Shown piece after piece: positions 8,152-16,788 of a DNA stretch of 64,000 bases. A program made the translations under genes and the position numbers. Position 1 is the stretch's first letter. Each line of letters begins with the position of its first letter. The DNA is from Empedobacter brevis NBRC 14943 = ATCC 43319. GTDB taxonomy: Bacteria; Bacteroidota; Bacteroidia; Flavobacteriales; Weeksellaceae. Where the stretch lies: assembly GCF_000382425.1 (NCBI RefSeq), contig NZ_KB908292.1, positions 124,001 to 188,000 of the forward strand. The letters run 5' to 3'. Under the pieces are notes generated by a model. That model saw only the letters and a program-made list of their open reading frames with translations, was not told the origin of the DNA and did not search any database.

Positions 8152-9153
8152 TTACAACAAACTTTGGTATAAATCAAAATGCTGTCGAGCGATTAATTTA
8201 GGATTACACTTTTCTTCTGCGTATCTTAAATTCAATTCGGCACTTGTTGTATTTTCAATTGCTTGCTTTAATGATTCTACAACAGAATTAAAATCATTGG
8301 GTTGATAAGTTGGATTATTATTTTTTTCCAACACTTCTTTCATATTACCAATATCCGGACCTACTACAACTTTACCAAAAGTATATCCCAGATATATTAC
8401 ACCTGAATTCAGACTATCAATTCTAGGACTTATAACAACACTTGCTTGATTAAAATATTTTTCTACTTCTTGATTAGATAAATATTTTGGTAATAATATA
8501 ACGTTTTTTAGTTTGTATTTTTTTAGTTTCAAATTATATTGGTACATCTTAAAAATATCTTTTTTTCGATGTATATATGGATTTTTCCCAATAATGGAAT
8601 TACAAATAATTAGTTTAGAACTTTGGATATTTGCTTGGATAAAAGCATCTATTATTTGTTGCTCTTCTTCAATCTTTCTAATTACACCAAAACTTAAAAA
8701 AATATTGTCATCTGACTTTATTGGATTGATATTAAAGTATTCTGAATAATTAGGATGCTCAATAATTACATTTTCCTTATTGGGATAAAAGTTCGTACTA
8801 AATTTTCCTAAGTTTACAATTGCATCAGCTGAATTATAAACCAAGTCATATAATTTTTTATCTAATTTATGTTTTCGATGTGGTAGCGTATTATGCAGAG
8901 TTACAACTATTTTACTCTTTTTATTTTTATAATAGATAAGTTTTTTTTCTAACGCTACCAAATCAGTTTCTTCAAGAGTTTTCCAAAAAAATAATTCTTC
9001 AGGCCATTGAATATGAATAATATCGTAATGTAGGTTAGAAGACCAAAAATTCTGAGCCTCAGTCACTAATTCAACATTATTCTTTAGTTCATCAACAATA
9101 CCTTTAACATAAGTATTTTTAGAATTATATTGAGAGGTTATCAAGACTTGCAT
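8152..9153 (-). CDS. GT4-like glycosyltransferase
   Basis: The protein has 333 residues and the GT-B fold. The N-terminal domain contains VLITSQYNSKNTYVKGIVDEL and DIIHIQWPEELFFW; KIVVTLHNTLPHR with VYNSADAIVNLG marks the family-4 acceptor side. The C-terminal donor domain has ISPRIDSLNSGVIYLGYTFGKVVVGPDIGNMKEVLE, where GVIYLGYTFGK corresponds to the G-x-P-x-x-E-A region without the usual first glutamate. The C-terminus (AEEKCNPKLIARQHFDLYQSLL) is typical of GT4. It overlaps the upstream GT2 gene by 13 bases. Retaining sugar transfer is expected from the family; donor and acceptor are unknown. Confidence 0.75.
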   Translation of the reverse strand: MQVLITSQYNSKNTYVKGIVDELKNNVELVTEAQNFWSSNLHYDIIHIQWPEELFFWKTLEETDLVALEKKLIYYKNKKSKIVVTLHNTLPHRKHKLDKKLYDLVYNSADAIVNLGKFSTNFYPNKENVIIEHPNYSEYFNINPIKSDDNIFLSFGVIRKIEEEQQIIDAFIQANIQSSKLIICNSIIGKNPYIHRKKDIFKMYQYNLKLKKYKLKNVILLPKYLSNQEVEKYFNQASVVISPRIDSLNSGVIYLGYTFGKVVVGPDIGNMKEVLEKNNNPTYQPNDFNSVVESLKQAIENTTSAELNLRYAEEKCNPKLIARQHFDLYQSLL

Positions 9154-10127
9154 GTTAGTTTGTTTTCGAAATGATTTAGCTTTTTAAAAAAAGTAATATT
9201 ATTCAAAACTAAATCTGGGAAATACTTAAATAACCTTTTTTCAAATTTAGTAGATTTTGGCTCTTTATAAATTCCTGGTATTACCATCCCAGAATCAATG
9301 CATATATTCTGATCTAAAATATCATTTTTACAGCTTTCGTAAATTGCTTTTAAAAAAGTATATTCATATTGAATACGTTTGGATAAATACTTTTTATCAA
9401 GCAAGGATTTTTTTAAAAAATGATCAAACTTTAGTAATACTTTTATTTGAGATTTATAATGATTGATATTAAATTTCTTAGTCATGATAGAATCCTCTCT
9501 CTTAATGTAATTAATAAAAAACTCATTGATTCCAACAACAGATTGTGCTTTTAAATAAATATCTAAATTCAGAAAAATATCTTCAAAATACATCTTATCG
9601 GGAAAAAGAAAATGGTTGCTCATAAAAAATGATTTTTCATAAATCTGAGTCCAAGCATTTATAGGCATATTCGTAAAGGTTGCTATATAATCATATCCAG
9701 TAAGAGATACAGTAGATACTGGTGCATTTATATTTAACCATCCATCTGAAGTCTGATCTTCAAAAATAACTGTATTGTTGAAAACAACTATATCAGGCTG
9801 ATTATTAAAAACTATTGTGTTAGCTAGTTTTTCTAATGCTTGTAAATCTGAAATATAATCATCACTATCAATAAACCAAAGATAATTTCCTTTAGCATAT
9901 TTTAATCCATAATTTCTAGCAGAACTTAATCCTCCATTTTTTTGAGAAACAATTTGTATTCTGTTATCCATAAAGCTCTCTCTGACAATTTTAATCGAAT
10001 CGTCTGGTGTTTCATCATCAACAATAATTATTTCTAAATTTGTATAAGACTGGTTAAGAATACTTTTTATGCATCTTATTATATATTTTTCAACACCGTA
10101 AACAGGAACAATTATTGAGAACTTCAT
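9141..10127 (-). CDS. glycosyltransferase family 2
   Basis: A 328-residue GT2 enzyme. It has FSIIVPVYGVEKYIIRCIKSIL at the N-terminus, IIIVDDETPDDS at 33-44, GGLSSARNYGLKYAKG at 65-80 and FID87-S-D89-D, the Asp-x-Asp that holds the donor metal. KMYFEDIFLNLDIYLK (about 155-170) matches the ED catalytic base region. The last 100 residues are lysine- and aromatic-rich. It overlaps the pyruvyltransferase gene by 4 bases upstream and the GT4 gene by 13 bases downstream, so it is firmly inside the same operon. Confidence 0.85.
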   Translation of the reverse strand: MKFSIIVPVYGVEKYIIRCIKSILNQSYTNLEIIIVDDETPDDSIKIVRESFMDNRIQIVSQKNGGLSSARNYGLKYAKGNYLWFIDSDDYISDLQALEKLANTIVFNNQPDIVVFNNTVIFEDQTSDGWLNINAPVSTVSLTGYDYIATFTNMPINAWTQIYEKSFFMSNHFLFPDKMYFEDIFLNLDIYLKAQSVVGINEFFINYIKREDSIMTKKFNINHYKSQIKVLLKFDHFLKKSLLDKKYLSKRIQYEYTFLKAIYESCKNDILDQNICIDSGMVIPGIYKEPKSTKFEKRLFKYFPDLVLNNITFFKKLNHFENKLTCKS

Positions 10128-11203
10128 TCTAATGCTTCTATCAATTGTTTGTAACTATTATTTAATACCAACTGAGGAGTTCTACATTCGCCTTTGTTTT
10201 TTACTAGCTCTTCTAAATCTAGCATCGCTTTTGGGAGATCTGAAATATCTTGAATAAATAACGTATTTGTTGACAATTTTATCCACTTAAAAGATTCAAT
10301 AATTTTATGATTATAATTACCTATGGCAATACATGGAACCCCTGTAATGGCTGAAACAATCATTCCATGTAATCTATCTGTAACAACAAGATTAGAATTT
10401 CTAAACAAAGTCAACTTCTCATCAATTAACTTTTGTCTTATAGTAGAATTATTAATAACAACTTCTTTATTTTCACAAAACATATCTGTTTTAAAAACAT
10501 GTTTGTATTTATCTGATAATGTATGAATAATAAAATTTCTGTTTTCTTCATTAAGTATACTTTCTCTATCGCTTCTAAGCACAGCGATAGCCGTTTCTTT
10601 TTTTACCGAATCATTTATAAGTACCTCTGGCAAAACGTACTGCAAGACAATGTCCGGTATTAAAAGTACTTTATTTTCAAAGCTTTTTTTTGCAAAATCA
10701 TACGATTTTTCCTCTCTCGCGCAGATAACCAAATCTGAATGCTTTGCATAAATAGATATACTTTTTTCTAATTCCTTTTCTCCAATTTCATCATTTGAAA
10801 AATGAATCGTTTGAGGTAAAATAATGACCTTATTTTTAGAAAATATTTGGATAATCTCTCGTCTCAAATTCTCGTGGTGTAAATATTCATTTCCTAAATT
10901 TCCCCCGCCATGAATTAATATTCTATCTTGAGGTTTTACTAATTTTCTCCCATATTCTAAAAAAACATCTACTATGTCCTCTTGTATTTCTATGATGTTA
11001 TAATTCTTAAAATTATTTTCTAAAAATTGTATTTCAGCTACAGATATAAAATGATCCCCTATATTAATATGTACTGGTGTTTGTAGTAAAAAAAATGTAG
11101 GTTGATTAGGATTTATTCTATTTTTAATTCCTCTTATATCAAAAGTTTCTTTTCCTTTACTGACAAACAGTTTACACAAAAATTTCTTTATTTTTTTAAT
11201 CAT
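10124..11203 (-). CDS. polysaccharide pyruvyl transferase family protein
   Basis: The 359 residues match the PS_pyruv_trans family, which transfers pyruvate from phosphoenolpyruvate to a sugar as a ketal (ExoV, CsaB and EpsO are members). Motifs are VHINIGDHFISVAE (44-57), RILIH98-GGGNLGNEY, KVIILPQTIHFS, DLVICAREEKSYDFA and VVTDRLHGMIVSAITGVPCIA near the C-terminus, with the family's Arg-x-His. It lies directly after the Wzt-like ATPase, overlapping it by four bases, and before a GT2 gene. A pyruvyl group would add negative charge to the polysaccharide and could serve as the chain-terminal mark read by the exporter (inference). Confidence 0.85.
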   Translation of the reverse strand: MIKKIKKFLCKLFVSKGKETFDIRGIKNRINPNQPTFFLLQTPVHINIGDHFISVAEIQFLENNFKNYNIIEIQEDIVDVFLEYGRKLVKPQDRILIHGGGNLGNEYLHHENLRREIIQIFSKNKVIILPQTIHFSNDEIGEKELEKSISIYAKHSDLVICAREEKSYDFAKKSFENKVLLIPDIVLQYVLPEVLINDSVKKETAIAVLRSDRESILNEENRNFIIHTLSDKYKHVFKTDMFCENKEVVINNSTIRQKLIDEKLTLFRNSNLVVTDRLHGMIVSAITGVPCIAIGNYNHKIIESFKWIKLSTNTLFIQDISDLPKAMLDLEELVKNKGECRTPQLVLNNSYKQLIEALE

Positions 11204-12432
11204 AATTGCTTAGTTTCTATCTCAAAATAGTATGGTGCAAAATCTGCTAATTTTAATCCTTCAATTTTAATTTTAATGAAATCCCTATAAATACATAAGA
11301 ATTCTGATATTTTTACATCTTTGGTATTTGATCTATTTTCTGTGATTAAAAAAGATATGCTATACTCTCCATCAATTAATCTTAGATTTTTTAGTACAAT
11401 ATCTATTGTTGACTGTTTCTTTTTACCGTCATAATAGGGTTCAAAACGATTTGTATAAACAGTACCTACCATTTTTAAATCTTTATCCGTTATCCTAATA
11501 ATTGCAAAATATTTATCAATATCTTTTACTAAGTTTACATCAAATTGCAAGTGTAAATCCTCTCCAAATTGGACATACGTTAAGTTTTCCTCAAAAATGT
11601 CAATAGAGGAATTATTCACTGAGAAATTAGACATTGTTGCTCCATCCTGCATCTCAATAATACCTGTTTTACTAGTTTTAAATTCAGATAAATACATATC
11701 AATACCTTTGTGTATATTTGCTCCATGGTAATACGATTTTCCATGACGCATAAACAACACTTGATTACATGTACGAGAAACTTCTGGCATAGAATGGCTT
11801 ACAAAAATCACTGCTGCTTTTTGCATAATTTCTAATGTCTTGTTAAACGATTTAATTTTAAAACCGACATCTCCTACTGCTAAAACTTCATCCAATATTA
11901 ACACATCAGGTTCCGTGAAAGCAGCCACAGAAAAACCTAAACGCACTTTCATCCCTGAAGAATAATATTGTACTGGAGTATCTATAAACTCTTCTAATTC
12001 TGAAAAAGCAACAATTTCGTCATATTTTTCGTCGATTTCCTTTTCAGTTAACCCCAATACAGCCCCATTGTTATAGATATTTTCGCGTCCTGTCAAAATT
12101 GGATTAAAACCTGCTGTCAGTTCAATCAAGGCATTTACCCGTCCTTTCATGGTAATTTGTCCACGATCAGGAGCGATTAGACCTGTTAAAACTTTAAGAA
12201 GTGTCGATTTTCCTGCTCCGTTATGACCTAATAATCCCAAACATTCTCCTCTTCGAACTTCAAAACTTATATCATCTACTGCCCAAAATTCTTTTTTACG
12301 CAATTCCCGCTGTTTTGTATTGCCCAAAAAACTACTACCCAAATCTTGCAATCCATATAATAAGCCTAAATTAAGATCTTTGCAAAATTTCTTCGAAACA
12401 TGTTCTGCCTTTATTAAAATTTCTTTACTCAT
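11200..12432 (-). CDS. polysaccharide ABC exporter, ATP-binding subunit with C-terminal Wzt-type domain
   Basis: This 410-residue ATPase powers export of a lipid-linked polysaccharide across the inner membrane with the permease encoded just upstream. Walker A GHNGAGKS is at about 69-76, the signature YYSSGMKVRLGF near 156-167, Walker B VLILDE at 177-182 and the switch His in FVSHSM at 213. Residues 250-410 form a beta-rich extension like the carbohydrate-binding domain of Wzt proteins that recognise capped O-antigens. I start at MSKEILIKAEHVSKKF (12432). An in-frame ATG at 12462 adds ten residues of poor quality and overlaps the permease gene, so the shorter form is preferred. Confidence 0.88.
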   Translation of the reverse strand: MSKEILIKAEHVSKKFCKDLNLGLLYGLQDLGSSFLGNTKQRELRKKEFWAVDDISFEVRRGECLGLLGHNGAGKSTLLKVLTGLIAPDRGQITMKGRVNALIELTAGFNPILTGRENIYNNGAVLGLTEKEIDEKYDEIVAFSELEEFIDTPVQYYSSGMKVRLGFSVAAFTEPDVLILDEVLAVGDVGFKIKSFNKTLEIMQKAAVIFVSHSMPEVSRTCNQVLFMRHGKSYYHGANIHKGIDMYLSEFKTSKTGIIEMQDGATMSNFSVNNSSIDIFEENLTYVQFGEDLHLQFDVNLVKDIDKYFAIIRITDKDLKMVGTVYTNRFEPYYDGKKKQSTIDIVLKNLRLIDGEYSISFLITENRSNTKDVKISEFLCIYRDFIKIKIEGLKLADFAPYYFEIETKQL

Positions 12433-12445
12433 AAATAAAATAGGA

Positions 12446-13285
12446 TTACATACGTTCAACAATGATTGGAATAGAAATTCGATAAAAAATCCATCCTATT
12501 AACATAGCAAGAATACTGATTACAAAAATAAGTAAGAGGTACATTGGTTGATCCCAACTATAACCTGTTAATAAGTTTCGAGTAGAATTGATAATAGGTG
12601 TCAGTGGATTTACATTAACTAATTTGGCTAAAAACGGGTTCTTCATCTCTTGGTATACAACTGGTGTTGTGTACATTGCAAATGATAATACCAGAGGAAT
12701 ACCTCTTCCTACATCTTTATACAACATACCAATTGGTGTTACAAGTAACCCTATGGCATTTCCTACAAAAATTAAGAATACAATCATAAGAAGTCCATAT
12801 ACAATTTGTATCCCGGGATTAATTTGAAAGAAGATTAAAGCTACAGAAATAATCAATAGTTTTATAGCACTATTAAAAATTGTTTTATAAAAACCTGATA
12901 ACAAAATGGCTTCTTTCGGAAAATTAATTTTAGAGATTAAAGCTTTTGCTCCGTTGGTTGAAACTAAGGGTGAATTAATGCTTTCAGAAAATATACTCCA
13001 AAGCATCGATCCTATAAATACAAATAAAGGATAAGGCAACTGATCTGTTTCTATTTTTACAGCTCCTGACATACTTAAGAATATCCATACCAAAGCATTG
13101 ATTAAAGGGGTGACAAATGCCCACATTATACCTAATAAAGACTGTCTGTATTCCGCTTTTTTATCTCTGATAAATAATCTTTTGGCTAATTCTCTTGAAG
13201 TAAAAAGATCTGAAAACATTGCTTTAATTTCATTTATAAAGCCTGTTTTTCGTTGTGATGAATATATTGTTGTTTTTAACTCCAT
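12446..13285 (-). CDS. polysaccharide ABC exporter, permease subunit (Wzm/TagG type)
   Basis: The 279 residues carry six hydrophobic segments after an amphipathic N-terminal leader, the layout of ABC-2 permeases such as Wzm, KpsM and TagG. The family signature FTSRELAKRLFIRDKKAEYRQ... LLGIMWAFVTPLINALVWIFL is complete. GIPLVLSFAMYTTPVVY and the Pro-rich NPLTPIINSTRNLL loop are also typical. It forms the inner-membrane channel for a finished undecaprenyl-linked glycan, driven by the ATPase 13 bases downstream. It is the first gene of the long transferase unit. An exact -7 element (13335-13342) sits upstream, and an upstream hairpin separates it from rfbB. Confidence 0.9.
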   Translation of the reverse strand: MELKTTIYSSQRKTGFINEIKAMFSDLFTSRELAKRLFIRDKKAEYRQSLLGIMWAFVTPLINALVWIFLSMSGAVKIETDQLPYPLFVFIGSMLWSIFSESINSPLVSTNGAKALISKINFPKEAILLSGFYKTIFNSAIKLLIISVALIFFQINPGIQIVYGLLMIVFLIFVGNAIGLLVTPIGMLYKDVGRGIPLVLSFAMYTTPVVYQEMKNPFLAKLVNVNPLTPIINSTRNLLTGYSWDQPMYLLLIFVISILAMLIGWIFYRISIPIIVERM

Positions 13286-13333
13286 TAATATTCAGTTTGA
13301 TTTTATTGTTGGTTTGTTGGTTATTCTAGAAAA

Positions 13334-13352
13334 ACAAAGTTATTTACTTTGT
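13334..13352 (-). promoter_or_regulatory. -7 element of the exporter operon inside a short inverted repeat
   Basis: On the minus strand TAACTTTG (13335-13342) matches TAnnTTTG, about 50 bases before the permease start. It overlaps a perfect 7-base inverted repeat, ACAAAGT (13334-13340) and ACTTTGT (13346-13352), with a 5-base spacer. The repeat may be an operator or chance in AT-rich DNA. No good -33 half is visible. Confidence 0.4.
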
Positions 13353-13378
13353 GATGTAAAACATAAAATAAGACATTA

Positions 13379-13421
13379 AGAAATTATAAGTTCTGGATAT
13401 TATCCAGAACTTATAATTTCT
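13379..13421 (-). terminator. 20-bp hairpin terminator after ugd-rfbB
   Basis: A perfect 20-base inverted repeat (13379-13398 and 13402-13421) with a 3-base loop lies 12 bases after the rfbB stop. The minus-strand side is followed by only two T, the plus-strand side by TTTATT. It is the longest perfect stem in the window and probably separates the ugd-rfbB transcript from the exporter operon. Confidence 0.7.
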
Positions 13422-13433
13422 TTTATTAATCTC

Positions 13434-14480
13434 TTAATTATACTGTTCCTTATAGTAATTTTGGTAATCACCAGACGTTACATGATCCAACCATTCTTGA
13501 TTTTCTAAAAACCAATCAATTGTTTTGGATAAACCTTCTTCAAAAGTGACGGATGGTTTCCATCCCAATTCTTCGTTGATTTTTGTTGCATCAATAGCAT
13601 AACGTAGATCGTGTCCAGGACGATCTTTTACAAACGTGATTAATTGTTCTGAAGTACCTACTTCACGTCCTAATTTTTCATCCATTTGTTTACACAATTC
13701 TTTCACCAAATCGATATTTTTCCATTCGTTAAAACCTCCTACATTATAAGATGCTCCATTTTCTGCCTCATGGAAAACTAAATCAATCGCTTTGGCATGA
13801 TCAATCACAAACAACCAATCGCGTGTGTATTTACCGTCCCCGTATATTGGAAGTGGATTATTGTTCAGAATATTGTGAATACACAAGGGGATTAACTTCT
13901 CAGGAAAATGATTCGGACCGTAATTATTTGAGCAGTTTGTCATCACAATGGGTAATCCATACGTATCGTGGTAAGCTCTCACAAAATGATCTGAAGATGC
14001 TTTAGAAGCAGAATAAGGAGAATGCGGATCATAAGACGTTTCTTCCGTAAAGAATCCTTCATCTCCCAATGCTCCAAAAACCTCATCGGTTGAGACATGA
14101 TGAAAACGCTTTCCCTCAAAATTACCATTCCAAATTGTTTTAGCTGCGTTTAACAAGTTTACTGTTCCGATAACGTTTGTCATCACAAACTCTAACGGAT
14201 TAGTAATCGAACGATCTACATGCGATTCCGCAGCCAAATGAATAACACCATCCGGTTGATACTGTTCAAAAACCTCTAATATACGTTGTGCATCAACAAT
14301 ATCAGCTTTTACAAATTCATAATTTGGACAATCTTCAATATCTTTCAGATTTTCCAAATTACCTGCATACGTTAAAGCATCTAAATTGATGATTTTTGTT
14401 TCAGGATAGTTTAAGACAAATTCTCGTACGACATGCGATCCGATAAAACCAGCACCTCCTGTAATTAAAATAGTTTTCAT
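13434..14480 (-). CDS. rfbB: dTDP-glucose 4,6-dehydratase
   Basis: RfbB converts dTDP-glucose to dTDP-4-keto-6-deoxyglucose with bound NAD. The 348 residues are the normal length. Rossmann motif TGGAGFIGSH is at 7-16, the active-site STDEVFG at 130-136 (T131-D132-E133) and Y156-S-A-S-K160 is the catalytic pair; HLAAESHVDRS (81-91) and NCSNNYGP are family hallmarks. It follows ugd after 9 bases. RmlA, RmlC and RmlD are not in this window, so the product may go to rhamnose elsewhere or to the DegT aminotransferase at the left edge (inference). Confidence 0.95.
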   Translation of the reverse strand: MKTILITGGAGFIGSHVVREFVLNYPETKIINLDALTYAGNLENLKDIEDCPNYEFVKADIVDAQRILEVFEQYQPDGVIHLAAESHVDRSITNPLEFVMTNVIGTVNLLNAAKTIWNGNFEGKRFHHVSTDEVFGALGDEGFFTEETSYDPHSPYSASKASSDHFVRAYHDTYGLPIVMTNCSNNYGPNHFPEKLIPLCIHNILNNNPLPIYGDGKYTRDWLFVIDHAKAIDLVFHEAENGASYNVGGFNEWKNIDLVKELCKQMDEKLGREVGTSEQLITFVKDRPGHDLRYAIDATKINEELGWKPSVTFEEGLSKTIDWFLENQEWLDHVTSGDYQNYYKEQYN

Positions 14481-14489
14481 AGTTTTTTT

Positions 14490-15656
14490 TTAATCGTTAC
14501 CAAACAAATCACGTGTATAAATTTTATCTTGTATGTCCGCTAGTTCAGGAGCATTTCTATTTGAAATAATCACATCACATTCTTGTTTAAAGGTTTCAAG
14601 ATCTTTTGTTACTTTCGATCCATAAAAAGTTTCTTCTTTCAAAACAGGTTCATAAACAACCACCTCTATTCCTTTTGCTTTGATACGTTTCATTATACCC
14701 TGAATTGCAGAAGCTCTAAAGTTATCAGATCCTGATTTCATAATTAATCGATAAACGCCTACCTTTTTGGGATTCTTTGCAAGAATAGAATCCGCTATAA
14801 AATCCTTTCTTGTTCTATTTGCGTCTACAATTGCCTGAATAATATTATTGGGAACTGCATCGTAATTCGCCAACAATTGTTTTGTATCTTTAGGCAAACA
14901 ATAACCTCCATATCCAAATGATGGGTTATTATAATGCGAACCAATACGAGGGTCTAAGCCAACTCCCTCTATAATTTGTTTGCTATCCAGATTAAATGTC
15001 TGTGCATAACTATCTAATTCATTAAAATAAGCTACTCGCAAAGCTAAATATGTATTCGAAAAAAGCTTGATAGCCTCTGCTTCTGTAGAATGTGTAAACA
15101 AAGTTGGAATATCTTTTTTAATTGCACCTTCCTTTAAAAGGTTTGCAAAAACTTCAGCTCTTTCACTTTGTTCTCCTATAATAATTCTTGAAGGATATAA
15201 ATTATCGTACAACGCTTTTCCTTCTCTCAAAAACTCAGGTGAAAAAATAATATTTTGATAATTTAACCTAATTTTTAAATCTTCAACAAAGCCAACCGGA
15301 ACTGTTGATTTAATAATTATTATTGCATTCGGATTATATTGTTTGACATCCTCTATAACTGTCTCTACACTTGATGTGTTAAAATAATTTGTCTTGGGAT
15401 CATAATCTGTAGGAGTTGCTACAATTACATATGCTGCATTCGTATATGCTTCTGTCTTGTCTAATGTAGCACGAAAGTTAAGGTCTTTATGTTGCAAGAA
15501 ATCTATAATTTCAGTATCTTCTATGGGAGATTTCTTCGCATTAAGTAGTGCAATTTTTTCCGGAACAACATCTAACGCCACTACCTCATTATGTTGAGCT
15601 AATAAAATTGCATTAGATAAACCGACATAGCCAGTTCCTACTATTGCTATCTTCAT
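14490..15656 (-). CDS. ugd: UDP-glucose 6-dehydrogenase (nucleotide-sugar dehydrogenase)
   Basis: The 388 residues equal the length of E. coli Ugd. The enzyme oxidises a UDP-hexose to the uronate in two NAD-dependent steps. [12 protein letters not shown] (5-16) binds [14 protein letters not shown] (139-149) contacts the substrate, Lys197 lies in [20 protein letters not shown], and the catalytic nucleophile is Cys253 in [10 protein letters not shown]. The short class usually makes UDP-glucuronate, but UDP-GlcNAc or ManNAc forms cannot be excluded from sequence alone. It is the first gene of the ugd-rfbB unit, with an exact TAnnTTTG -7 element at 15687-15694. Confidence 0.93.
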   Translation of the reverse strand: MKIAIVGTGYVGLSNAILLAQHNEVVALDVVPEKIALLNAKKSPIEDTEIIDFLQHKDLNFRATLDKTEAYTNAAYVIVATPTDYDPKTNYFNTSSVETVIEDVKQYNPNAIIIIKSTVPVGFVEDLKIRLNYQNIIFSPEFLREGKALYDNLYPSRIIIGEQSERAEVFANLLKEGAIKKDIPTLFTHSTEAEAIKLFSNTYLALRVAYFNELDSYAQTFNLDSKQIIEGVGLDPRIGSHYNNPSFGYGGYCLPKDTKQLLANYDAVPNNIIQAIVDANRTRKDFIADSILAKNPKKVGVYRLIMKSGSDNFRASAIQGIMKRIKAKGIEVVVYEPVLKEETFYGSKVTKDLETFKQECDVIISNRNAPELADIQDKIYTRDLFGND

Positions 15657-15686
15657 TTATGGTTATTTTAAATTAGTTTAAGAGAA

Positions 15687-15694
15687 CAAATTTA
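15687..15694 (-). promoter_or_regulatory. putative -7 element of ugd-rfbB
   Basis: The minus strand reads TAAATTTG, an exact TAnnTTTG match, about 30 bases before the ugd ATG. A TTGG lies 24 bases further upstream (15718-15721), slightly beyond the usual spacing. The 247-base divergent gap also serves panB. On the plus side only a 7-of-8 match (TAACTTTA, 15872-15879) is seen before panB. Confidence 0.5.
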
Positions 15695-15903
15695 GTCAAA
15701 TTCTCTGAATATTAGTACCAATTTACTAAAAATGAGGAAATAGACCACTATACAAAACCCTATTCGATTAAAAAACTTTTATTTCCTTTTCAACGAATCA
15801 ATTATAAATTTAAATAGAACTTACTCCTCGAAAAACTTCGAACAAAATTAGTTCTGTTTTAATATTCAATTTAACTTTACAACATTCAAAAATTATAAAC
15901 GTA

Positions 15904-16719
15904 ATGTCTGTAAATAAAGAAATCAAACGTATTACTACCGAAACTGTTCGTAACATGAAATTTACCGGAGAAAAAATTTCGATGTTAACGGCTTACGATT
16001 TTACAATCGCTTCTCTTGTAGATGCAGCCGGAACTGAAGTGATTCTGGTAGGTGATTCTGCAGCAAATGTCATGGCTGGTCACGAGACGACTTTGCCTAT
16101 TACTTTAGACCAAATGATTTATCACGCACAATGCGTGGTTCGTGGAGCTAAACGAGCATTAGTTGTTGTTGATTTGCCTTTCGGAACTTATCAATCAGAT
16201 CCTCAAAAAGCATTGGAATCTTCGGTTCGTATTATGAAAGAATCTGGTGCACACGCAATCAAACTAGAAGGAGGTAAAGAAATTGAAGAATCTATTCGTC
16301 GTATTGTAAATGCGGGTATTCCTGTCATGGGACATTTAGGTTTAACGCCTCAATCTATCTATCAATTTGGTTCATATAAAGTTCGTGCAAAAGAAGATGC
16401 TGAAGCTGAAAAATTAATCAACGATGCTAAATTACTAGAAGAATTAGGTTGTTTTTCTTTGGTCATGGAAAAAATACCTGCAGACTTAGCCGCAAAAGTA
16501 ACAGCTTCTATTCATATTCCTACTATTGGAATTGGCGCAGGTTCAGGATGTGACGGACAAGTTTTAGTTGTACATGATATGTTGGGATTAAATAATGAAT
16601 TCAAACCAAAATTTGTACGTAAGTATTTAAACTTAGAAGATCAAATTCATGAGGCAATAGGACAATATGTCGCTGATGTAAAATCAGCAGACTTTCCAAA
16701 TGCAAATGAACAATATTAA
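15904..16719 (+). CDS. panB: 3-methyl-2-oxobutanoate hydroxymethyltransferase
   Basis: PanB adds a hydroxymethyl group from methylene-tetrahydrofolate to alpha-ketoisovalerate, the first committed step to pantothenate and coenzyme A. The 271 residues are of normal length. MLTAYDFTIASLVDAAGTEVILVGDSAANVMAG carries the metal-binding Asp and the substrate-binding loop; VVVDLPFGTYQ, IKLEGG, GHLGLTPQS, VMEKIPADLA and IPTIGIGAGSGCDGQVLV are all family hallmarks, including the catalytic Glu in VMEKIP. It is the first of four plus-strand genes and is separated from the next by a repeat-built hairpin. Confidence 0.96.
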   Translation: MSVNKEIKRITTETVRNMKFTGEKISMLTAYDFTIASLVDAAGTEVILVGDSAANVMAGHETTLPITLDQMIYHAQCVVRGAKRALVVVDLPFGTYQSDPQKALESSVRIMKESGAHAIKLEGGKEIEESIRRIVNAGIPVMGHLGLTPQSIYQFGSYKVRAKEDAEAEKLINDAKLLEELGCFSLVMEKIPADLAAKVTASIHIPTIGIGAGSGCDGQVLVVHDMLGLNNEFKPKFVRKYLNLEDQIHEAIGQYVADVKSADFPNANEQY

Positions 16720-16730
16720 ATTTTAGTTGA

Positions 16731-16787
16731 AAGTTTTGAGTTTTGAGTTTATTCTCACAACTCAAAACTCATCACTCACAACTCAAA
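16731..16787 (+). repeat. TTTTGAG/CTCAAAA repeat forming a 12-bp hairpin
   Basis: The gap between panB and the pseudouridine synthase gene is built from tandem TTTTGAG units followed by their complements (CTCAAAAC, ACTCATCACTCACAACTCAAAC). Bases 16738-16749 pair perfectly with 16759-16770 around a 9-base loop. No T run follows, so a standard terminator is doubtful. It looks like an expanded simple repeat. Confidence 0.7.
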
Positions 16788-16788
16788 C

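Noticed and set aside
8090-8160. Terminator after the GT4 gene
   Set aside because: The T-rich run has no stable stem beside it; only weak, long-range pairing is possible.
12433-12462. Ten-residue N-terminal extension of the ABC ATPase
   Set aside because: It overlaps the permease gene and does not match the family; MSKEILIKAEHVSKKF is the normal start.
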